Shown here piece by piece: positions 54,698 through 63,336 of a DNA stretch of 64,000 nt. This DNA comes from G963422445 sp963422445 (lineage in GTDB: Bacteria > Pseudomonadota > Alphaproteobacteria > Thalassobaculales > Thalassobaculaceae): contig OY729512.2 of the NCBI GenBank assembly GCA_963422445.2, forward strand, positions 6,448,001-6,512,000, read 5' to 3'. The position numbers were made by a program, and so were the translations under genes. How positions within the stretch are numbered: position 1 is the first letter of the stretch; every line of letters starts with the position of its first letter. The notes beneath the pieces are model-generated. The model was not told the DNA's origin, did no database searches, and worked only from the letters and a program-made list of their open reading frames with translations.

Positions 54698-56722
54698 TCA
54701 TTCTGCAAGGGCCGATTCTGCCTCGGCCACCACCGCCGCCGCGGTTATATTGAAATGAGCATAAAGAGCACGGCCCGGCGCCGAAGCACCAAACCCCTCC
54801 ATGCCGACAAACCGACCGGCATCTCCGAGAATCCGGTCCCAGCTTTGTCGCAGCCCGGCCTCAACAACGATCCGAGCCGATCCCGGCGCCAGAACACTGT
54901 CGCGATAGGCCGGGTCCTGATCGGCAAACAGTTCGCAACAGGGCATCGAAACAACAGCCGTTCCGATTCCGTTCGCCTCCAGGGCTTGAGCGGCCTCGAC
55001 CGCGAGCGAGACCTCCGAACCGGTCGCGACGAGAGTCACCGCACGCAGCCCCTGGCTGCTTTCGCTCAGGACATAACCACCCCTGGCCGAAACATTGTCA
55101 TCGACACCGGTCGTGCGCAGTTGCGGCACGTTCTGGCGGGTAAGAGCGATTACCGATGGCGTGTTCGGAGTTACGAGCGCCGAGTGCCAGCATTCGGCCG
55201 TCTCGATCGCATCGGCGGGACGATAGACGTTGAGATTGGGAATCGCCCTGAGCGCCGAAAGATGCTCCACCGGTTGATGGGTCGGACCGTCTTCACCCAG
55301 GCCGATCGAATCATGTGTCATGACGAATATCGTCCTCACGCCCATCAAGGCCGCAAGGCGAATCGAAGGGCGGCAATAGTCCGTAAAGACCAGGAACGTC
55401 CCGCCGTAAGGGATCGTCCCGCCATGCAAAGCCATGCCATTCATCGCCGCCGCCATGGCGTGTTCCCGCACCCCGTAATGCAGATAATTGCCGCCGGGAC
55501 AAGCCTTGTCGAGAACCATGTGACCTGCCGTCCGGGTGTTGTTGGACCCTGTGAGATCAGCCGAACCGCCAATCAGACCGGGCAGCACCGGCGTAATCGC
55601 TTCCAAGGCCTTCTGCGAGGCAACCCGGGTCGCGATGTTCGGCCGAGCATCGATCAGGGCCTGTTTGTGCTTTTTCAGAGCCGCGGCCGCTGTCGCGGCG
55701 GCATCGCCGTCCATGGCGGCAGTGAAGGCCTGCCGCGTCGTGCTATCGGCAGCTGCAACCCTTGCGTCCCACGCCTTGCGCTCGGCGGCGCCTCGCACAC
55801 CGGCCGCCCGCCATGCCGTCAGGATATCGTCGGGAATGACAAAAGGGTCATGCAGCCAGCCCAGTGCTTCACGAACCAGTGCGATCTCTTTACCACCGAG
55901 CGGCGCGCCATGGGCGCTAGCAGTGCCGGCCTTGTTCGGCGCGCCATATCCGATCTGGCTGCGAGCCGCGATCAGTGACGGCCGGCCATCGCAGCGCGCA
56001 GCCTCGAGCGCTGCCGCGATGGCGTCGGGCGCGTGGCCGTCAATCGCCTGAACATGCCAGCCATATGCGGTGAACCGGGCGAGGTGATCATCGGACACCG
56101 CAAGATCGGTCGGACCGTCGATGGAAATCCTGTTGTCGTCAAATAATACGATCAGTTTGCCCAGGCCAAGATGGCCAGCCATCGACGCCGCCTCGTGGCT
56201 GATGCCTTCCATGAGGCATCCATCGCCGACAAGGCAATACGTATGATGGTCAACCAGCGCATCGCCGAAACTATGCGACAACTTCCGTTCGGCAACCGCC
56301 ATGCCGACTGCATTCGCAAATCCTTGTCCGAGCGGTCCCGTCGTGGTCTCTATGCCGCTGGCCGCGCCGTATTCCGGATGACCGGCAGTTCGGGCGCCGA
56401 GTTGCCGGAAATTGCGCAGTTCGTCTAGCGGCATATCGGCGTAACCGGTGAGATAGAGCAGAGCGTAGAGCAACATCGACCCGTGCCCGGCGGACAGGAC
56501 GAACCTGTCACGATCGGCCCAATCCGGCACAACGGGGTCGAATTTGAGAACTCTGGTGAACAGCACCGTCGCCACATCGGCCATTCCCATGGGCATGCCG
56601 GGATGGCCGGATTTCGCCTGTTCGACGGCGTCCATCGCGAGGGCACGGATCGCATTGGCAAGTTGGGCGTGCCCGACTGCAGCCGCGGCGTCCTGATCGG
56701 AGGGAGAAGAGTTCATTGTCAT
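54698..56722 (-). CDS. tkt: Transketolase
   Basis: The product of about 674 residues transfers two-carbon units in the pentose phosphate or Calvin pathways using thiamine diphosphate. It has QAKSGHPGMPMGMADVATVL and the TPP motif GDGCLMEGISHEA...LIVLFDDN. The catalytic region DSIGLGEDGPTHQPVEHLSALRA and the C-terminal VVSMPCCELFADQ follow. Start choice among ATGs at 56752, 56722 and 56716 is uncertain; I use 56722, which has a GAT-rich but weak ribosome site. It heads the tkt-gap-fba-thiE run. Confidence 0.95.
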   Translation of the reverse strand: MTMNSSPSDQDAAAAVGHAQLANAIRALAMDAVEQAKSGHPGMPMGMADVATVLFTRVLKFDPVVPDWADRDRFVLSAGHGSMLLYALLYLTGYADMPLDELRNFRQLGARTAGHPEYGAASGIETTTGPLGQGFANAVGMAVAERKLSHSFGDALVDHHTYCLVGDGCLMEGISHEAASMAGHLGLGKLIVLFDDNRISIDGPTDLAVSDDHLARFTAYGWHVQAIDGHAPDAIAAALEAARCDGRPSLIAARSQIGYGAPNKAGTASAHGAPLGGKEIALVREALGWLHDPFVIPDDILTAWRAAGVRGAAERKAWDARVAAADSTTRQAFTAAMDGDAAATAAAALKKHKQALIDARPNIATRVASQKALEAITPVLPGLIGGSADLTGSNNTRTAGHMVLDKACPGGNYLHYGVREHAMAAAMNGMALHGGTIPYGGTFLVFTDYCRPSIRLAALMGVRTIFVMTHDSIGLGEDGPTHQPVEHLSALRAIPNLNVYRPADAIETAECWHSALVTPNTPSVIALTRQNVPQLRTTGVDDNVSARGGYVLSESSQGLRAVTLVATGSEVSLAVEAAQALEANGIGTAVVSMPCCELFADQDPAYRDSVLAPGSARIVVEAGLRQSWDRILGDAGRFVGMEGFGASAPGRALYAHFNITAAAVVAEAESALAE

Positions 56723-57177
56723 GCACAAATCCGACACTGTATCCGATGGCACTCTGTTCGGGGTATCAGGACCGGGAGACAGGCGTTCCCGGAGACGCGG
56801 GACGATCAGGTGTGGCCGAGCGTCAGCGTCCTTGCGCCAGCAGGAAAATGCCTTGCCGCATGGTTCGTCGTCAACTGCCTAATCGGGTATTCTCGGCAAC
56901 GTCGCACCTTTTGGCGTCCTGTGCACACTCTCTGACCGTCCGGTGGAACGGGAGACAAGGGTTGTCTTGTGCTGAAAAGTCGATCCGCGCCGGACCGGTA
57001 ACCCGGACAGATCCGCGGACACCTGACAGATCTCGATCGTGCGGAATACGATCAGTCTCCAGACCATAAGGGATGCGGGACTTGCCAAACACCTTGCATT
57101 CGGTGCAACCGGATGCCGCCTCTGATGCGACCGCGCTCCATACACCGGCAACCCGGACCGGGAAACCGACCATCACG

Positions 57178-57246
57178 CACGATGATCCCACGCTGTATGT
57201 TGTCAAAGTGCCGCTCGACCGACACTCAAGTTCAGCATGGGATCGC
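57178..57246. repeat. Inverted-repeat motif, copy 2 (upstream of tkt)
   Basis: Arms at 57184-57195 and 57233-57244 are 12-bp inverted repeats with one mismatch (GATCCCACGCTG facing CAGCATGGGATC). Between them, the minus strand reads TCGAGCGGCACTTTGACAAC followed by ATACAG, shared with copy 1 near efp. The rest of the 56723-57351 divergent region has no gene I can support. Confidence 0.6.
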
Positions 57247-57351
57247 CGTGGCTATCACGCCGCCCGTCTGGTGATCAATCCTCTTGATATCGATCACGGC
57301 TTCTCCTATATCGCGTCCGAACGTCGGACCTTTCAACGATTCCGTCGGATT

Positions 57352-58314
57352 ATGGACACCCTTATCGAAATTGACCATCTGACCAAGCGCTTCGGACCAA
57401 TCGTCGCCGTCAACAATGTGAGCTTCGAGATCGCCCGGGGCGAAGTACTGGGATTCCTCGGTCCGAACGGCGCCGGCAAATCGACGACCATGAAACTCGT
57501 CACCGGCTATCTGCGGCCAAGTGCCGGGACCGCACGGATATGTGGGTTCGATGTCGTTGCAGCCCCACTCGAGGTCAAACGACGGATCGGCTATCTACCC
57601 GAAGGCGCACCGCTTTACGGCGACATGACGCCGGCTCGGTTCCTCGAATTCACGGCGCAGATACGCCGCCTCGACGGCAGGCAGCGCCGTGCCGCGATCG
57701 ACGCCACGGTCGAGCGTCTGGAACTGAAGAGCGTACTGCACCAGCCGATCGAAACCCTGTCGAAAGGCTTCAAACGCCGGGTCGGCCTTGCTCAGGCGAT
57801 CCTCCTTGACCCCGACATCCTGATTCTCGACGAGCCGACCGACGGTCTCGATCCGAACCAGAAGCATCAGGTCCGGACAATTTTGCGGGAGATGGCCGGC
57901 CGCAAAGCGGTGATCGTCTCGACCCATATCCTCGAAGAAGTCGAAGCTGTCTGTTCACGGGCCATCGTTATCGCCGACGGCCGAATCGTCGCCGACGAGA
58001 CCCCGCAATCCCTGGCCGCGCGATCGCGCGGCCGGAACACCGCCATCATCCGGGTCATGAAAGACGATGCGGATCCGGCCCGGGCCGCGGTCGGCGCGCT
58101 GCCTGCCGCAATCATCACGGCCGACACCGATGATGGCGACGGCATTACACTGCGCATCGCGTCCGGAGATGGCAGCGACCTGTACCGGCAACTGCGTGAC
58201 GCCCTTGTCGCTAGCCAGGTGTTTCCGCTCGAACTCTACCGTGATCCCGGCCGCCTTGATGATGTATTCCGCGAGATCACTGTTGCGGCGAACCCGACGG
58301 GAGGTCCCGGATGA
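57352..58314 (+). CDS. ABC transporter ATP-binding protein (GldA-like)
   Basis: The 320-residue NBD starts MDTLIEIDHLTKRFGPIVAV at 57352 (an upstream in-frame extension to 57073 has no family resemblance). Walker A is GPNGAGKST, the signature LSKGFKRRVGLAQA, Walker B LILDEPTDGLD. The switch His lies in VSTHILEEVEA. The SKGFKRR form is typical of the GldA/ABC-2 exporter group. Its C-terminal 80 residues form the usual extra domain. The permease gene overlaps its stop by 4 bp. Confidence 0.93.
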   Translation: MDTLIEIDHLTKRFGPIVAVNNVSFEIARGEVLGFLGPNGAGKSTTMKLVTGYLRPSAGTARICGFDVVAAPLEVKRRIGYLPEGAPLYGDMTPARFLEFTAQIRRLDGRQRRAAIDATVERLELKSVLHQPIETLSKGFKRRVGLAQAILLDPDILILDEPTDGLDPNQKHQVRTILREMAGRKAVIVSTHILEEVEAVCSRAIVIADGRIVADETPQSLAARSRGRNTAIIRVMKDDADPARAAVGALPAAIITADTDDGDGITLRIASGDGSDLYRQLRDALVASQVFPLELYRDPGRLDDVFREITVAANPTGGPG

Positions 58315-59045
58315 GAACCATTGCGACGATCGCCGGCCGGGAGCTGAGATCGTATTTTGGCACGCCGCTGGCCTATGTGTTCATTGTGATCTTTCTGGTC
58401 ATGGCCGCCGGCCTTACGTTCTATTTCGGCAATTTCCTTGATCGTGGCGTGGCCGATCTGCGGCCGTTTTTCCTCTATCACCCGTGGCTCTATCTCCTGT
58501 TGATGCCCGCCATCGGCATGCGGTTGTGGGCTGAAGAGCGCAAGACCGGAACCATGGAATACCTGATGACGCTTCCGGTCACGGTGGCAGAAGCGGTGAT
58601 CGGAAAATTCCTCGCGGCCTGGATTTTTGCCGGCGTCGCGCTGACGCTGACCTTCCCGATCTGGTTGACCGTCAACTATCTCGGTCAGCCCGACAACGGT
58701 GTGATTCTGGCATCCTATGCCGGCAGCTGGCTGATGGCCGGCGGTTTCCTGGCGCTCAGCGCCTGCACCTCGGCCCTGACCAGCAACCAGGTGGTCGCGT
58801 TCGTTCTCGCCGCGACACTCTGCTTCATCATGATGATGACAGGCTTCGAGATCGTGCAGACCGCCTTCACCGGATGGGCGCCGGACTGGGTCACCACGGT
58901 CGTCGTCAATCTCAGCATGCTGAACAATTTCCGGGCCATCGCCGACGGCGTGATCGATATGCGCAACCTGATCTATTTCATTTCGCTGATCGCTGTCTGC
59001 CTGACGATCAATAGCGGCATCGTCGAGATTAGGAAGGCGGGTTAG
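58311..59045 (+). CDS. ABC-2 permease (GldF-like)
   Basis: The 244-residue membrane protein has six hydrophobic segments. It begins MRTIATIAGRELRSYFGTPLAYVFIVIFLV and continues HPWLYLLLMPAIGMRLWAEERKTGTMEYLMTLP, the family signature of GldF/NosY-like permeases. It pairs with the upstream ATPase. The GldG-like gene starts 3 bp after its stop, so all are one operon. Confidence 0.92.
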   Translation: MRTIATIAGRELRSYFGTPLAYVFIVIFLVMAAGLTFYFGNFLDRGVADLRPFFLYHPWLYLLLMPAIGMRLWAEERKTGTMEYLMTLPVTVAEAVIGKFLAAWIFAGVALTLTFPIWLTVNYLGQPDNGVILASYAGSWLMAGGFLALSACTSALTSNQVVAFVLAATLCFIMMMTGFEIVQTAFTGWAPDWVTTVVVNLSMLNNFRAIADGVIDMRNLIYFISLIAVCLTINSGIVEIRKAG

Positions 59046-59048
59046 ATC

Positions 59049-60929
59049 ATGCCCCGCCTCCTGACGATCATTTGCCTGGGTCTTGCGATCTTCTTCTTCG
59101 TCGCCATCAATATCTGGGCTGACCGGACCTTCCGGACCGCGCGATTGGATCTGACCGAAGACCGCCTCTACACCATCACCGATGGAACTCGTTCGGTCCT
59201 GAAATCGATCCGGGAACCGATCCGGTTGCGCTTCTACGTCAGTAACGGTCTCGACGACCTTGGCCCCGCCTATGTCGCATTGCACAAGCGTGCGTCGGAA
59301 CTGCTTGAAGAGTACGGCCGGATTTCCGGCGGTCTGCTCCGCGTCGAATATCTCGATCCAAAGGCCTTCTCTCCAGAGGAAGACCTTGCGGTCGCAGACG
59401 GAATCCAGGCGATTCCCAACACGCTTGAAGACACCCAACTGTTCCTCGGGCTGTCCGGCACCAACAGCACCGACGGGCGTTATGTCATCGCCCATCTGGC
59501 GCCTGAACGCGCGCCGTTTCTGGAATACGACCTGACCCGGATGGTTCACGATCTGGCCACCCCGAAAAAAACCGTTATCGGCCTGTTAGGAGATTTGCCG
59601 TTGCAGGGCAACCGCATCCGGCAGGCGCGGCCCTGGGCCGTTCTTGATGCGGTCGAGCGGTTTTTCGAGATCCGAGCCATGTTCGGCACGATCTCGCAGA
59701 TTGACGAAGAAATTGATATTGTCTGGCTGGCCGAACCCGGCCAACTTGACGAGACCACATTATATGCGCTTGACCAGTTCGCGATGCGCGGCGGCCGGAT
59801 CCTGGCTTTCCTTGATCCGTATTCGGAGGTTCTCGCAGCGGCACAGCGTGGGCAGAATCCGCCACCGCCACCACGAACCGGAAGCCTCGAGACTCTGGCG
59901 CCGCTGCTCGAAGCCTGGGGTATCGACATCCCGGCCCGCAAGGTCGTCGGCGACCGGCCCGGCGCGCTCCAGGTTCAAATGCAGAAGGACCGGCGGGTCA
60001 TTGTGACCGACTATCTGACCTGGTTCATGGCGCGCAAGGCGGCCTTTGCCGGCGACGACCTTGTCACCGGCAATCTGAAGCTGATGCAGTTCCGATCCAC
60101 CGGTCATATCGAGGCGCGCGATGGGGCGGAAACCCTGATCGAGCCGCTGGTGCAGACCAGCAGCATGGCGAACGAGATCGACCTCGCCCGCATCGAGTAC
60201 GCCCCCGACCCGACCGGAATTCTTGCCGATTTCATTCCGGCCGACCGGCGCTTCGTGATTGCCGCCCGTATCAGCGGTCCGGTGAAGAGCGCCTGGCCGG
60301 ATGGTCCCCCGGACTCCGTGACTGACGAGGCCGCCGTGACGGCGCACAGAACGGCAGCCGATACGCCGCTCGCTCTGATCCTGGTCGCCGACAGCGATGT
60401 TCTGAGCGACCACACCTGGGTCGAAAACCGGAACTTCCTAGGCTCGAACCTCTCGGTACCCTACACCAACAATGGCGATTTTGTCGTCAATGCGCTGGAC
60501 CAGCTCAGCGGTTCCCCAGCCATGATCGGACTCCGGGGACGCGGCATCGCCGACCGGGGGTTCACAATTCTCGAGGACATGGCGCAGCAGGCGGAGCAGC
60601 AGTACCGGTCGACCGAGCGCGCCCTCAGGGAAAAGATCGAAAGCCTGCAACGCCAGATCGCGGATTTACAGAAAACCGAGCAGGAGCACAGCGCCATCCT
60701 GACCGCGGAGCAACAGTCTGAAATCGACCGGGCGCGTGGCGAAATGCTCGACCTTCGCCGCGAACTCCGGGATGTCCGGTTCGCCTTGCGGCGTGATGTC
60801 AGCACTCTCAAAACGACGATCACCGCCCTGAACATGTGGACCATTCCGGTTCTGATCGGATTGCTGGCGGTGCTGATTGCCGGCTGGCGCCTATTGCGTA
60901 ATCGACGGTATCGCGAGGTTCGATCATGA
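59049..60929 (+). CDS. GldG-family ABC accessory protein
   Basis: The 626-residue protein has an N-terminal membrane helix (LLTIICLGLAIFFFVAINIWA). LTEDRLYTITDGTRSVLKSI follows, the family signature. The periplasmic part is GldG-like, with a coiled coil near residues 510-590. A C-terminal helix (IPVLIGLLAVLIAGWRLL) comes before a basic RNRRYREVRS tail. In Bacteroidetes GldG works with GldA/GldF in gliding; in Proteobacteria the complex's role is unknown. Its stop overlaps the next start by 4 bp. Confidence 0.9.
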   Translation: MPRLLTIICLGLAIFFFVAINIWADRTFRTARLDLTEDRLYTITDGTRSVLKSIREPIRLRFYVSNGLDDLGPAYVALHKRASELLEEYGRISGGLLRVEYLDPKAFSPEEDLAVADGIQAIPNTLEDTQLFLGLSGTNSTDGRYVIAHLAPERAPFLEYDLTRMVHDLATPKKTVIGLLGDLPLQGNRIRQARPWAVLDAVERFFEIRAMFGTISQIDEEIDIVWLAEPGQLDETTLYALDQFAMRGGRILAFLDPYSEVLAAAQRGQNPPPPPRTGSLETLAPLLEAWGIDIPARKVVGDRPGALQVQMQKDRRVIVTDYLTWFMARKAAFAGDDLVTGNLKLMQFRSTGHIEARDGAETLIEPLVQTSSMANEIDLARIEYAPDPTGILADFIPADRRFVIAARISGPVKSAWPDGPPDSVTDEAAVTAHRTAADTPLALILVADSDVLSDHTWVENRNFLGSNLSVPYTNNGDFVVNALDQLSGSPAMIGLRGRGIADRGFTILEDMAQQAEQQYRSTERALREKIESLQRQIADLQKTEQEHSAILTAEQQSEIDRARGEMLDLRRELRDVRFALRRDVSTLKTTITALNMWTIPVLIGLLAVLIAGWRLLRNRRYREVRS

Positions 60930-61954
60930 CTCTTCGCGCCACGCTTGTTCTGCTCATACTGTCGCTGCTTGCGGTCGCGGGTGCCGTCCAGGCCATCCTG
61001 TCGTCGCCGGAGGCCCGGCTGGTTGCGAGCGGCGATATCGCGTTTCCAGCCTTGCGGGACGATCCCGACAGCGTTGCCCGGTTGACGGTATCAACTGGTG
61101 ACGGCGTGTTCGAGTTCGCCAGGCAGCCGGACTCGATCGACTGGATTGCCGTTGACAAGTACGATCATCCGGTATCGTCCCGGCAAATCGGCACGATCGT
61201 GACCACACTCGCCGATATGCGCCTGATTGAGGCAAAGACCCGGCTGCCAGAGCGCTTTGCCCGGATTGGCGTTGAAGCCCCGGATACGGCAAAGGCGACA
61301 TCGGCCTTGCTTCGTCTTGCGGACAACACCGGCACCATGCTGGCCGAGGTCATTTTCGGCCACCGGGTCTGGCGCCAAACCGGTTCGGCCCGGAATGGAA
61401 CCTTCGTGCGATTTCCGGACGACGATCAGGCCTGGCTTGCCAGCGGCGGCACCGATCTGCCGAGTGATCTTGTTGACTGGCTCGATCGATCGATCATCGA
61501 TATCGACGCTGGCGCCGTCGCGAAAATTGTCGTGTCCCGTGGGTCCGAGCCACCCTTCATCATCGAGCGCGGAGACCCTGGCGGCGACTTCGCGCTTCTC
61601 GGACCGTTGGGCCCTATTCAGAGTGATGCGGATCAGGCGAAGCGCCTTTCGATGGGCCTGACCCGCCTGAAATTCGACGACGTGATGCCACAGGATCAAA
61701 GATCACTTGCCGGCGACAGATTGACGGTTTCAATCACGACGTTTGACGGTCTGACAGCCGAAATCGTCCTCGCCACGGCAGACGACCAGACCTGGGCGCA
61801 GGTCAGCGCCGCCGGATCCGGAGACGCGGCAGCGAAGGCAGCTGAAATCAATGCCCGGACAGCGTTCTGGACCTACCGGATCCCGGACTGGCAACGTGAC
61901 CGGCTTGACGTCACCGCGGACAAGCTTGCGGCCAAACCCGGGAAGAAAAAATAG
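60926..61954 (+). CDS. DUF4340-domain protein
   Basis: The 342-residue protein has an N-terminal anchor (TLVLLILSLLAVAGAVQAIL) and then an extracytoplasmic region. DWIAVDKYDHPVSSRQIGTIVTTLADMRLIEAKT and the late FWTYRIPDWQRDRL fit DUF4340. DUF4340 genes regularly follow GldG-family genes, as here (4-bp overlap). Function is unknown; it is presumably a periplasmic subunit of the gld-like exporter. An IS630 copy begins about 20 bp after its stop. Confidence 0.88.
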   Translation: MTLRATLVLLILSLLAVAGAVQAILSSPEARLVASGDIAFPALRDDPDSVARLTVSTGDGVFEFARQPDSIDWIAVDKYDHPVSSRQIGTIVTTLADMRLIEAKTRLPERFARIGVEAPDTAKATSALLRLADNTGTMLAEVIFGHRVWRQTGSARNGTFVRFPDDDQAWLASGGTDLPSDLVDWLDRSIIDIDAGAVAKIVVSRGSEPPFIIERGDPGGDFALLGPLGPIQSDADQAKRLSMGLTRLKFDDVMPQDQRSLAGDRLTVSITTFDGLTAEIVLATADDQTWAQVSAAGSGDAAAKAAEINARTAFWTYRIPDWQRDRLDVTADKLAAKPGKKK

Positions 61955-61975
61955 CGTTGTCCCAACGCATAGCCT

Positions 61976-62865
61976 GGTAGATTGATCGTTACAGGTATAT
62001 CCATTATTGTGTTCTTCTGATTTGTCGATCACGGAGGTCTGCAAGATGCGCCCTGGTGTTTCATTCACGCTCACTTCGGGCGACCGGCATCGCCTTGAAA
62101 CGGTTGTCCCGGACCCGAAGAGCCCGCAGAAGCACGTCTGGCGGGCGCGCATCGTTCTTCTGAGCGACGATGGGCTCGGCACGATGGCCATCATGAGAGA
62201 GACCGGCAAGGCGAAGAACAGTGTCTGGCGCTGGCAGGACCGCTTCTATGGACGAAGGTGTGGACGGACTTCTGCGGAACAAAATGCGCCCGCCAGGCAA
62301 GACGCCTCCGGCTCCTGAGCCGGTGGCGAAGATCGTCGGGTTGACCCACACCTCGCCGCCTCACGCGGCGACCCACTGGACGCTGCGGGCGATGGCAAAG
62401 GCTGTGGGGGTGCCGCTTCGAGGGTCTGGGCGGTCTGGCAGGCGCATGGCCTGATGCCGCACCGCTGGCGGCCGTTCACGCTTTCGAACGATCCCGCCTG
62501 CCTCGAGACGCTGGCCGACATCGTCGGCCTCTCCGTTGCGCCGCCGGCTCATGCGGTCGTGCTGTCGATCGATGACAGGTCGCACAGTCAGGCACGCGAC
62601 CGCACACAGCCCGGCCTGCCGCTGAAGAAAGGCCGCGGCGCCACCATGACACATGATTACAAGCGCAACGGCACGACGACGCTGTTTGCCGCCCTGACCG
62701 TGCTCGACGGCACGGTCATCGGCCAGCACGCCAGCCGGCGTTCCCGAGATTTCGCAACCGCATCGCGCGCACGATACCCGCCGGCGTCCCAGTCCAAGCC
62801 ATCCCCGACCTCGAGCGCGTGGCTGAACGCGCTCGAAGGCGTCTTCGCCAAGCGGACACGAACTC
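61976..62865 (+). mobile_element. IS630-family insertion sequence, copy C (truncated)
   Basis: The left end GTAGATTGATCGTTACAGG matches copy B. The transposase gene is cut at about 62865, just after RTRT...LQDAIR-type codons, and no right inverted repeat follows. A SDR fragment begins directly after. Confidence 0.8.
62046..62865 (+). pseudogene. IS630-family transposase, copy C, truncated
   Basis: The start is MRPGVSFTLTSGDRHRLETV, then RARIVLLSDDGLGTMAIM. A frame change at CTTCTATGGA leads to EGVDGLLRNKMRPPGK, then a second change leads to PHRWRPFTLSNDPACLETLAD. Between GQHASRR and SSAWLNALEGVF the central DNDATHKHK block is deleted, removing a catalytic residue. Confidence 0.8.
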
Positions 62866-62869
62866 CAGG

Positions 62870-63099
62870 ACGCCATCCGCCGCGGCGTTCGCCACCACGA
62901 CGTCAAGCTGCCCGAACGCGTCGACCGCCGCTTCGACCCCGGCGCGCACCGAAGCAGAATCACGGACATCGCACTCCGCGGCGCCGGCTCGTCCGGCCCC
63001 TGTGCTATCGAGCTCTGCCCCGATGGCCACGGCTGCGGCTGCGCCGATCCCCCGGCCCGCGCCGATGATGATCGCAACCTTGTTCTCCAGTTGCCGCAT
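62870..63099 (-). pseudogene. Short-chain dehydrogenase (SDR) fragment
   Basis: MRQLENKVAIIIGAGRGIGA (start 63099, behind GAGGAAGAGACC) gives the SDR nucleotide-binding motif. CDVRDSASVRAGVEAAVDAFGQLDVVVANAA follows, the NAG-equivalent region. A segment between AAAVAIGAE and the GAAECDVRD part looks shortened, and the reading frame then runs into IS630 sequence. No catalytic Tyr-x3-Lys region remains, so the gene is truncated. Confidence 0.7.
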
Positions 63100-63336
63100 G
63101 GTCTCTTCCTCATCCGACGCAGTCGGAACCGGATTTTCCGGATTCCCACCGCTGCAGGATCGACGGGAAGCCCGCGTTCTGCGCACCACTCGTCATCCCC
63201 GTTCCGCCCGTACCCGTGAGAGCGGGCAATGAGAATCCGGAATGCGCGAACGATGCCTCGACTCCTTTCCCGACGCTTCGAAGCGAGGGTCTGAATCGAA
63301 CTCGGTCTGAATCGAGTTCTTGAGAGGAACCTCTGA

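Noticed and set aside
54515..55978. 487-codon open frame antisense to transketolase
   Set aside because: It spans the end of gap and most of tkt on the other strand and shows no recognisable motif.
58236..59549. 437-codon open frame antisense to the gld-like operon
   Set aside because: It overlaps three well-supported genes; its Asp/His/Arg-rich composition is typical of reverse-complement coding.
61953..61967. GCGTTG-TCC-CAACGC hairpin after the DUF4340 gene as terminator
   Set aside because: The stem is only 6 bp, the A-run precedes rather than a T-run following, and the IS630 end begins immediately after.
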